Below, one piece after another: positions 10,786 to 20,540 of a stretch of DNA of 64,000 bases. The position numbers and the translations under genes were made by a program. The DNA comes from Alligator mississippiensis (taxonomy: Eukaryota; Chordata; Crocodylia; Alligatoridae): NCBI RefSeq assembly GCF_030867095.1, contig NC_081833.1:69963895-70027894 (forward strand). Direction: 5' to 3'. A model generated the notes under the pieces. It was not told the DNA's origin. It did no database searches and saw nothing but the letters and a program-made list of their open reading frames with translations. Each line of letters starts with the position of its first letter. Within the stretch, counting starts at the first letter, position 1.

Positions 10786-10921
10786 TGGCGCCGAGCGGTT
10801 GCTGCGGGGCGGAGGCGGCGCCGCACGTGACGGCGGGAGGGAGGCGGAGGCGGTGCTGGTCTCGGGCGGGCTGTCGGGTGTGTGCCGCGCTCCGCAGGCG
10901 GCGGCTCGGGCCGGCGGCCGC
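10786..10921 (+). promoter_or_regulatory. CpG-rich 5' region of the PPP1R3-like gene
   Basis: Between the minisatellite and the start codon the sequence is very GC-rich, TATA-less and continuous with the CpG island that covers the whole coding region (to about 11820). It holds a palindromic E-box CACGTG at 10824-10829, followed by ACGG. The transcription start cannot be fixed from sequence alone. Confidence 0.5.
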
Positions 10922-11797
10922 ATGGAGGAGGCGGGGTCGGTGCCCGGCCCGGCGCCGCGGCTCTACCTGCCGCGCAACTTCAGCTGCGGCGCCTGCCTGT
11001 ACGGCCGCCTGGCCGAGCCGTGCCCGGGCGGCTGCAGCCCGGAGCCCGAGCCGGAGCCCGAGCCGGCGGCCGCCCTCCCGCGCTCGCCGCCGTCCCCCCC
11101 GGAGCCGGCCCCGGGCCCGGCCCCGGCCCCGGCCCCGCCGCGCGGCCGCGAGCCGGCGCTGCCGCCCGTGCCGCCCAGCCCCACGCTGCGCCGCCGCGCC
11201 AAGTCGCTGCCGACGCCCGGGGAGCGCGGCCTGCGGCCCGCCGCGCAGCACAGCCCGGCCCGCCGCAAGACCGTGCGCTTCGCCGACTCGCTGGGGCTGG
11301 AGCTGGCCGCCGTGCGCCTCTTCCGCCAGGCCGAGCTGCCGGGGCCGGGGCTGAAGACGCGGCGGCCGCCGGCGCTGGGCGACCTGGCGCCGCCGCCGCC
11401 GCTCGAGCCGCTCTTCCCGCCGCAGCCCGGCGCCGGGCCCGGCTTCGCGGAGCGCGTGCGGCGCCACAAGGTGCGGCTGGAGTGGGCCCGCGCCGAGGCG
11501 GGCGGGCTGCGCGGCGCCGCGCGGGTGCTCAACCTGGCCTACGAGAAGGCGGTGTCGGTGCGCTACACCCTGGACCGCTGGGCCAGCTGCGCCGAGCTGC
11601 CCGCCGACTACCAGGCGCCCGGCGACGCGCTCACCGACCGCTTCGCCTTCCACCTGCCGCTGCGGCCCGGCGCCCTCGGCAGCGCCGGCCTCGAGTTCGC
11701 GCTGCGCTACCGCGTGGCCGGCGCCGAGTACTGGGACAACAACGACGGCTACAACTACCGCCTGCGCACGCGGGGCCCGCCCGACGGGCCCTTCTGA
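10922..11797 (+). CDS. PP1 glycogen-targeting regulatory subunit 3, PPP1R3E-like
   Basis: A single-exon gene of 291 residues. The family anchors the PP1 catalytic subunit to glycogen, promoting glycogen synthase dephosphorylation. Visible landmarks are an N-terminal LYLPRNFSC, Pro/Glu-rich low complexity (about 40-88), a basic phosphosite-like RRAKSLP (91-97), the PP1-binding RVxF motif KTVRF (116-120) followed by ADSLGLELAAVRLF, and a CBM21 glycogen-binding domain (about 178-281) with RVLNLAYEKAVSVRY and the hallmark YWDNNDGYNY. LAYEK.VSVR and the LPRN start resemble PPP1R3E; RRAKSLP resembles PPP1R3D. The C-terminal WIHFI of those proteins is missing. The chosen ATG has the context GCCGCATGG; an upstream TTG in frame is not a credible start. 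Four cysteines (22, 25, 34, 38) form an unusual cluster. The family call is firm, the exact paralogue is not. The gene runs opposite to its neighbours and lies between two minisatellites. Confidence 0.9.
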   Translation: MEEAGSVPGPAPRLYLPRNFSCGACLYGRLAEPCPGGCSPEPEPEPEPAAALPRSPPSPPEPAPGPAPAPAPPRGREPALPPVPPSPTLRRRAKSLPTPGERGLRPAAQHSPARRKTVRFADSLGLELAAVRLFRQAELPGPGLKTRRPPALGDLAPPPPLEPLFPPQPGAGPGFAERVRRHKVRLEWARAEAGGLRGAARVLNLAYEKAVSVRYTLDRWASCAELPADYQAPGDALTDRFAFHLPLRPGALGSAGLEFALRYRVAGAEYWDNNDGYNYRLRTRGPPDGPF

Positions 11798-11827
11798 GCG
11801 CCCCACGCGCCCCTCCGCGGCGCCTGA

Positions 11828-12250
11828 GGACGAGCCAGCCGTGGCCGGATGGATGCCCGAGGCTGATCTACTTGTAAACGCTCCGTTGGACGGCCGAGGA
11901 CGAGCCACCCGTGGCCGGACACCCGAGTACAATCTACTTGTAGCTGCTCTTTCACCAGACAACCAAGGCCGATCCACCCTTGGCCAGTCACCCGAATTCG
12001 ATCCGCTGGTAGATGTTCCTTTGCTGGATAACTACAGCCGATCCACTTGTAGATGCTCCTTGGCCAGACGACCGAGGCCGATCCACTTGTAGATGCTCCT
12101 TGGCCAGACAACCGAGGTCAATCCACTTGTAGATGCTCCTTGGCCAGACGACCGAGGCCGATCCACCCTTGGCTGGACACCCGAGTCCGATCCACGTGTA
12201 GACGCTCCTTGGCCGGACAACCAACGCTGATCCAACTTTGTCACCGTTCA
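11828..12250. repeat. 40-bp minisatellite just after the PPP1R3-like stop codon
   Basis: About ten to eleven units. The consensus starts GATCCACTTGTAGATGCTCC and continues TTGGCCAGACGACCGAGGCC. Shorter 29-bp variants (GATCCACCCTTGG... ACCCGA) appear to have lost 11 bases. Three adjacent units at about 12029-12148 are nearly identical, suggesting recent expansion. The array begins about 30 bases after the stop codon and is probably part of the 3' UTR. It is unrelated to the upstream 30/31-bp array. Confidence 0.85.
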
Positions 12251-15200
12251 AGCAGCCGCTGGCTCCTGGAGGGCAGTGGGCACTGACCTTCACTCCCATC
12301 CTTGCGCAGTGGTTTATTTGTCTCAAGCAATCACTGATGTGCCCTTAGTGCCCCCCCGTATTAAGGGGCTGGTCGCTGTGCTGGGTGGGCGTTGGCACAC
12401 GTTCTCCATAGCGCGTCCAAAGGCTTGTGTAAACGGCCGCTGTGAGTTAAAGCCGGCAAGAACCAACCCAACCCAATGTCTGTTTTTAGCCATAGAGAAC
12501 AAGCGTTGCAGTGGATCCAGTAGGCGGTGGTGGTAGATCTGTTACAATCAGTGGTGCTGAAGGAAAGCCGGGATGTGGCCGGCTCAGAGGTGGGTTGGCC
12601 CTGCTAGAGCCTCTGCTGCCAGGGGGTTTGTGGGCACAAGGACGCATGCCTGAATATGACCTTGCGGGACCAGGGTCTTATTCTTGAAACAGAGCTGTAG
12701 TAGCATTTAGTGAGGGAGCCCAGCAAATCCTTTTGGATTTGTCATGCAGCAAAAACCAATTCCCAAATTTAGAACAAAAAGATATATTTTTATTTATTTT
12801 GAAGCTGCATTTTATATAGTTCAAGAGAAGTAACGAACCTAGTGACATGATCTGTGATTTAAAATGCAGTCTGCCGAGGGCTGTGTTTTTAAATGCACGA
12901 CTATTTTTGCTTTGAAAACTGCATAATGTGTTTTTCCAGTCTCTCATGTCAAACCCTGTTGTGTGTCTCAGTAGAGCTGCTCACCGGAGCAGTTTACTGC
13001 ATGCACATTTGCAGGACTGAAGTACTAAATCCCATTGAAGCAAATCGGGTTTGTCTGAACAACAGCTGCAAGAATTGCTGCTGTAGTTGTGGTACACTGG
13101 AGTTGTGGTACACACAGTTCTTGCCTGCATGTCACTTTCCTTTGTAATCAATTAAAGTCATCAGTCGTTTAATTTAATTTCTTGGGCTGATGTATCAGCA
13201 CAGAAGTTAGCCTTTTTAAATATTGCCGAAAATGCTGGAGAGAGTAAAAATGCACCAGTAAAAATCAGTCAGTCACCGATTTTTATGTTCCCTTTACTCT
13301 CCTTCATTATGACAAGATGTGTTTTCTCTTACATCGAGACAAAACCAAATACATACTTACATTTTTTTAATGATAAAATGCAAATATTAGCAAAGGATTT
13401 TAATGTTGTGTTAACTGTGAATAAGGCCATCATCTTTCCCCTTTTTAATGCATTTTTATGTATGGTTAGCTGCACAGAGATTATTTGGGGGCAAGTTTGG
13501 ACTTTAACTTCTCACATACTTACATCTTGCGTGTTTGTGGAAGCAGGGATTCTGCACATAGTAGTTACGAGTTTGTAGACTGACTTCAGTGAAACTATTC
13601 ATGGCAAGGTCTGTAAGGTCCAGCCCTTCAATTTTTTTGGATCCTTTAGTACTTGACATCAATGCTATTTGGGCATTCTTTAATCATAATGTTAAATCTC
13701 CCAAGCAACTTAATCCCATGTGATGCTGATCTTTCTCAAGTTTTGTTAGCTTCAGAGGAAATCAAGAACACGAGGCATCTCAGGAGGCATTAGGTATCTT
13801 GTAAGATGATGCCCAAACTTTCCAGTATTGGCTTGATTCCGGTAAGCCATCAGAGTTTCTAAATCTGTTGAGTCTGAAGGATTGGGCTGCACATTTCACA
13901 GGAGGAGGATTACTCACCTGGTTGCAATTGCTGATGTTTCTGGTTGCCATATAGAATAATATTAGCAAGAAATAACCTTTCTTATCTTGCAGTCTTGTGT
14001 GTCAGGTGTCTTTGCTTGTTGGCAGGGAGGGGGTTCATTTACATTTCAAACCAGTTTTCTCATCTCTGTATTTTAATAGAAGACACTGAACCTTGTGCTT
14101 AGCCTTGCATACTGTGTGCAAAGCCAGGCATACGTGTTGTTGCTCTTTTTTAAATCCATTAAAATCCTTTGTTAGTATGTTGAGAGGTATCTCCACAATA
14201 AGGGCATCCTAAGTTTATGCACTGCTTTTATGAAATCTGTAATTGAGACACAGCACAAGCATTTTTCTTTTAAAATCACTTTTTGAAAACCAAACAAACA
14301 TCTTGTCAAACTTCTCTTTGTGCATGTTATAGCTTCCTAGTGTCCTTTTCCTTGTCATTTAAATGTGTTGAAAAATATGCAGTTGTTCAAACTGAACACA
14401 CAGAATTCCTTAATGCTGCTATTTGGAAAAAATTGTCAGGTAATTAATTACATGTATTAGAACAGTGTTTGTTTAGGAAGATTTTTAAAGGTTTCCCCAA
14501 ATATAATTTTTAAAAAGCTTTAGAGCTGTGGAAACTATGCTAAAATCATTTTCAGCTGTGAATGGCTTTATAGAGATTAAAAACTCTTGCCTTATTTAGG
14601 GAATGCATCTGTAAATGCATTTAGACCTGTTGCAATACCTATTGACTTTTTTGTTTTCAAAAAATATTTGTAGAAAGTATGTCTTTGTTTTAATTCAGAA
14701 AACCTGAAGGATGCATGTTGTTTATTCATTAGCAAGTCATAGTATCATCCTGTTTAACAATTAGCACACAATATCGAGGATTTGGGGGCTTGATAATATG
14801 GCCTGTATTCAAGGGAAACTGCTATTGCTTTCCAGTTGAAGTTTACCTGCAGAATTGAGCCAAATTTCTTGTACGCTATATAATAATGTCCAGATACCTA
14901 TATTACTGGCCTGTTTTCCTTCCCCTGTTTTAATAAATTGGGAAAGAAAACCTTTTCAAAAGTCTGGCAGACCTAGAAGAAATGTTATTGTAAGATAGGG
15001 CCCCTGATTTTATGCTAAGTTATGCATACGCTTTCATTCTAACTTTGTGGACATTGGCTTGGTGGTAGATCACAGTCCCACCTGTGCCGAAAGCTTATGC
15101 CTGTTTGCAGAACTGGACTCCAAATTTCAAATAAAGATGCTAGTATTTTAAAACCATATATTAAAACCTAGTTGGGTATAATTGCTTACACTGTACATAT

Positions 15201-18200
15201 TTTTCCAAATGTTGGGAAGCTGGTATTGGGCCCAGTTCTGTTTTCACTGAAGAACTTAGCCACTGAGTTCGGTGAGAACAGGAATAGGCTCATAATGCGT
15301 TCAGTATTTAAACAGTAGCATATTGGTGATGAGTTCAGGCCACGCTGTTTAATGGTACACTGAATTAGTTTAATTTCTGTTACAATAATTATTAAGCAAG
15401 ATTTTCAGTTTCACTGATTATGAACATTTTTCCAAATGGCAGCATTTGTGTATAGCTGCCATCTGTTTTCATGCTCAGTATGACACATCTGGGTTGCTTC
15501 AGAGCATTGTGATAAAGGAAGATAAAGCTGAAAAAACTAGCTACAGAATGGTGGGCAATGATGTACATTTCATAGCTTTATGGGGGGGAAAAATGAACCA
15601 AACCTGTTTCATTTTGAAGGCAATTGCAGGGATGTTTAATGGGAACAGGAAGAGGGACATTTTTTAACCAAATCTGTACAGGATATAGATCAACAAGAAC
15701 ATTGCCAAGGAAAAGCATTAATATTTTTTCCAGAAAACCTAAATGTTTTTTTTAAGGCAATATTTTCTGGCAAAGTTGTCAGCTATAAGCTTTCTTCTTT
15801 ATAGAGATCAACCCATGCCATGTCACCCTTTTCCACTGGTGTTAAAATGACCTTGCCAAGGCAATAATGTTTCAATGACATATTTTACTTTTAAATTCAC
15901 TTATAAATCATTTATGTCTTCATAGATGTAAAAATGTACCTGTTTTCAGTGCAAAACTGTATCTTTATGAAATGTGACATGTTATGTAATGTGCAATATA
16001 ATGGTATCTTGTACTGTAAGTCAAATTGTACTGTATGAACGATGCACACTGATGTTTGCTGCTTCACATTTAGCTATGGATTGGTTGCATGTGATTCTGT
16101 CTTCATACACGTATCTTTCCAATTTTTTTGTTCAGTATTAGAAATATTTAACACAATGCCAGGAAATATGACACTCAGGTATCTGTAAAATGAATCTCAA
16201 TTTGCTAAATATATTACTTCCCACTAGTATTTAAAAAAACAATGACTAAAATGCTGGCACAGTCAGTTTTTAATGTAGATACATTATTTAAGATAAGCTA
16301 ACTTTTACTTTTGTTGTTATGCAAATACATCTCTCTTCAGGATGGATGTGTGCACTTATACGTAGTTTTCATAAACTACAGAACAAATGCAAAACTGTTC
16401 TGTGTATAGGGACAATTAAATCACTAGAATGAAGAAATGTTTGTTCATGCATAATGTTGATATTCATCAAATATTTGAAGCATGTTTAGTAGAGCCAAGA
16501 GACAAAAACCTGTTTGATTTCATCTAGAATGATATAGATTTAATCTGCAGTAATATTCCAAATTTGGTTTATAACATGCTGAAACATAAAATGTCTAGGT
16601 GCCTTGCAAGGATCATTAGTAAGAAAATTAATGTGTTCCTTATTTTTTTTCCAAAATAATTGCTTCAGGCTTTCCCATTAAAACGTAACTTACAATGAAA
16701 ACACAATTATGGGTACTAATCTCCTGACATATTTTTGACTGAAAACAAAATGTGACTGTGCCAGAAGTCCAGTATCTGAAACAGCCAAAAGGGTTTGATA
16801 TTATGCTCCAGTATTGTAATAATAGGAAAGATTATAAGAAATGTGTCCTCCTGGTACATGCATAGAACCGTATTATTATTATATCAAAGAGTAATCGTGA
16901 TCATATTTTTATAATACAAAATATATTTATTCAATATGTGCACCTTTTACACAGATAAAATTCTAAGGATATATTCTCTGTGGAATCCAGAAACTCTAGT
17001 TTTTTATGAGGCCAATTTGTGTGATTAAATGTGTGTCTTAGTTGTGCCTAATGTATATCATGACATTTATAGATGGATCGAATTGGTTTGCACAGTCTGT
17101 ACCATGAGATTCAAGTGCTCACTGTTAAGAATGTGTTATCTCTGACTAAAATTGCTTCTACCTTCAAATTAACATGCATGGCTTTTTAACACATTAATAT
17201 TGCATCCCATGTGCAACTGGTATGTACAGCCTCTGTGATTTATATAAAAAAATTAATATTTAAAACAGCAGTTACATAGTGCAATGAAAACTAGTGAGTT
17301 CTGAAGTTGTCCTAAGACTTTACAGATTAAATAAATTAAATTAAATTATTGATTTACTTAATTTAGGAAACGGAAAAGAATGCGTGTGTTGGGAGTAGAA
17401 GTTTGGAACAATCATCCTTTTATGTAAAGCTGGTCAGGGAATCAACAGTGGAAAATGTCAATACATCAAAACCAAAACTTTTCAAGGAAACAGCAGCTTC
17501 AAGTGGAAGGTTTCTTAGGTCCAGAATATTGGAGAGACCAACCTCTGATTCAGCGCAGGGACTTGAACTTAGGTCTGCCACAACTCAGCAAAGTATTTAA
17601 CTAACTACTGGTTAACTATTCTGAGATGAGGCTCCCTGTCTCAGTTCTGCCTGCTGGAGCTGTTCCATTTCATGTCAATAATATTCATTAGAGTAGGCTC
17701 TTGAATGGGAGTCTTACACCCCTCCATAATTCCACAAGCACTAGTTTGCAAAGTCATCCTCTGGTTGCCATGAATACTATATTCTCTTCACCAGGTGCAG
17801 CAACTCCAATAAGAGACCTTCCATAGGGTAGTCGGGAGGGTAACCAGTTCTACAGGTAGCTGAGCAAGGACTTGAACGTAGGTCTCCTCGTCCCAGATGG
17901 ATGGCCTAAACCACATGGCTGTGCAGGGGTCTTGTGGAGGTGTGGAGGAGTTTGGGTTTCAGTAGGATGGAGAACAGGAAACATGCTGACAACTCAAAAA
18001 TTCTTTTCCCATCCCACAAAAATGTCACATTCAACTCTAGTCATTCAATATTTATCAGTAGCGTGCAGAATAAAAAATATGCTTGAAATAAATTAGCAAT
18101 TCCAAAGAACATAGTCATCGTTATTATATGTGAATCATGTAACTTATGTATGGATGTGCTTTGTTTTTAGTAAAATGTAGGCAAAGTGCTTCCTTTTCCA

Positions 18201-19430
18201 GTGTAAGCATACTTGTACCAGGGACTTTTTCTATGCAATACTGTGATACACCCCTTTTTTTTTTTTTTTTTTTAGACTATTTTGAAAGGTTGATAGAAGC
18301 TCCTGCATTTCTCTGCTATCTACAGTTAGATGTTAAAGGGTTCAAAAAGAAAATCGTCTGTCTTAAATAGTACTAGCTCTTTTGGGCCTTATTCACTTCC
18401 TATTGCAGTTAGTGGCAGAAGTAAAATGCCTTCTGGCATACTGTTAAAATGCTTATGCTTCTACTCCAGAGAAGTTGTCAGCGATGCTGTGATCGTTATA
18501 ATTTCATATCCTTAAAAATAAACAGAATGGCATTAAGGCTTTTTGACTTATGCTTCAAGTTAAGCATGAGTAGCAAAACTGAGGTGAGTGAGATTTCTCA
18601 TGCATAAAACATGAGATGTATTGATCCTGTAATTTGCTCAATGCAGACATTGAAATTCATTCACTTCAGTTGGGCCGTTTACTTCTTAACACCCGCGGAG
18701 TGCACTTTGGTTGTGAAGGCTTGCCTGCATGGATCCAATGGCAGGATTGGAGCCTCTATTATAAGATGACATCAGTTTTTGAAACCAAATAAACTGCACT
18801 CTTAACACTGTTACTTGTCATTCTCACTAATCACTAACAACGAGGGTATTAGTTGTGTAAAACGGGATTGTACGATTTGTTGTAATCTCGAGTCACTTTA
18901 TTAAAGAGTAAGTTTGAACATGGACTAGTAATAGTTCTGATTATAGTCTGTTCTACAGTATTTGTACCTCAAGTTGATCTTCATTTCTAATTTGTGTAAA
19001 AATTCCAAAGTCATTAAAAGCTCAAAATCAACTTTTTATATTCATGCCTTTGCTCTTTTGGAGCCTGTGAATAGAAATATAATTTATGTAGCCTTACAGC
19101 AACACTTCCTATTTTGTCTACCTAGATCATATCTAGTTGCTTGTGTCACTATGATGAAAAATTATATTTATATACATGTAACTATTAGCTGTCATTAAAG
19201 ATAAATGGTACACAACTATGCATGTGTGATGCTTCTAAACATATTTGTTTAACTGACAGACCATGACATTGCAGGTTTCTGAAAATCATCTTGAATTTAA
19301 GTTTGTGCTTTGTGTTGTTCAGACAACCTATGTTAAGACAATGGGCAATAGACTTGCACATCTAAGGCAGACCTGTGATCTTTGAGCTAGTTTTTCAAAA
19401 ATACCTTTTGGGGCCGTGCTCGGCTTTCAA
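12251..19430. other. Long AT-rich gene-free stretch, poor in repeats
   Basis: About 7 kb with no coding exon and almost no recognisable transposon, in contrast to the repeat-dense DNA on either side. It contains several AATAAA signals on the plus strand (for example 15129-15134) and many TGTA- and ATTTA-like words, the texture of a long 3' UTR or conserved non-coding DNA. It could be the 3' UTR of the PPP1R3-like gene, but I cannot show this. A poly-T run lies at about 18255-18273. Confidence 0.35.
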
Positions 19431-20084
19431 AAGAGATGATGATTAGTTTCCATTAAGAAGATCCTCTTTGACAGCTGTTGCATGCTGAGCTCTGGAAAAT
19501 CTGCCCCTTGAAGTTGCTGCAAGCAGTGGGGAGTACTATCACGTGCAAGGAAATGTTGAGTCAGAATCTCAGGTGGTCTAAATCTTTGTGATTGCCCTTG
19601 TGTTGCATATGTCTGTAAAATGTGTGGAGAATATAGTGTTCTCTCACTGTCCAACTGAGGTTCTCACCTGCACTCAAGAAGCTCAGAGCATAGATCATGA
19701 AGGGATGCAGCAAATTTATTGTCTCTGGCTTTTCCATCCTGTGGATTTTGTAATTGAAGGCAGCTCTGAATCTGTTCCAACTGATGCTGAGGTTTGTGAT
19801 GGTACAAAACCAGTCTGCCAAAGGCCACTTCTGGCTTTTAAGAAGTGCAAGAACACTTTGTCTTGGGAGATGGGAGGGCATGTAAAAGGCATTCTGTTTC
19901 ATTTAGTTTCACTCAATAACCAGTCTAATCTCTGACTTTGTAGTATCACTTGGGTTATACAATTACATATACTGATTTTATAACCCTTATCTGTGAAGTG
20001 GTACAGGGACTGATTGTTTAAGTAACACACACTTTTTCCTGCAAGGGTGTTCATAAACAGGGATTAGTGGAAAGGGAACTTTGA

Positions 20085-20540
20085 GGGCTGTTGTAGTCCA
20101 AACCCATACACAGCTGCAGGTTGGGCTATTTCTAAGAGGTCCCAGAGGTGCTTTTCCAGCCTCTTCTTGACAAGCTCCAATGAAGGAGACTGAACAACTT
20201 CCTTAAGTAGTTCATGCCTTTGTTCTTTGGTTCTTGCACTTAGGAAGTCTTTCCTGAGATTTCTTCTAATGATCCTGCTTTGTTGCAGTGTCAGCTCACT
20301 GGCACACGTCCTGCCCCCTGTGGCAAGGGAAAACAATGCTTCTCCATCGTCTTAATGGCAGCCTTTCAACCATTTGAAAACTGCTATTGTGTCCACCCTT
20401 AATCTCCTTTTTCCCAAGCTAAACAGAATTCCCTCAGCCTTCCCTCCTGTATTGTGCATTCCAACTCCCGTATTGACTTCATGCTGTCTCTAGACCCTTT
20501 CCAGTTTCTCTACATTAAGTGCTGGGTTTTTATGGGTGCT
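20085..20540 (-). mobile_element. Old CR1/L3-type LINE fragment
   Basis: The plus strand reads as the antisense of a CR1/L3 3' region: AGGTGCTTTTCCAGCCTCTT, CTTCCTTAAGTAGTTCATGC, and then AATCTCCTTTTTCCCAAGCT followed by a CTTCCCTCC-like segment. On the minus strand a remnant frame (ARTKEQRHELLKEVVQSPSL) resembles the CR1 ORF2 C-terminus. It is diverged, hence old. Confidence 0.65.

Noticed and set aside
10799-10921. N-terminal extension of the PPP1R3-like frame
   Set aside because: The extension starts at TTG, not ATG; the first ATG in good context is 10922, and the peptide before it is GC-driven.
9662-11977. Long minus-strand frames (up to 518 codons) across the minisatellite and the PPP1R3-like gene
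   Set aside because: They are created by the repeat units and by the GC-rich antisense of a real gene; composition is low-complexity and no domain is visible.
11828-12250. CRISPR-like regular repeats
   Set aside because: Units are directly adjacent with no unique spacers; this is a minisatellite in a vertebrate genome. The same holds for 10138-10785.
19561-19935. Overlapping open frames on both strands of about 113 codons
   Set aside because: No recognisable domain, no splice or promoter context, and ordinary length for chance.
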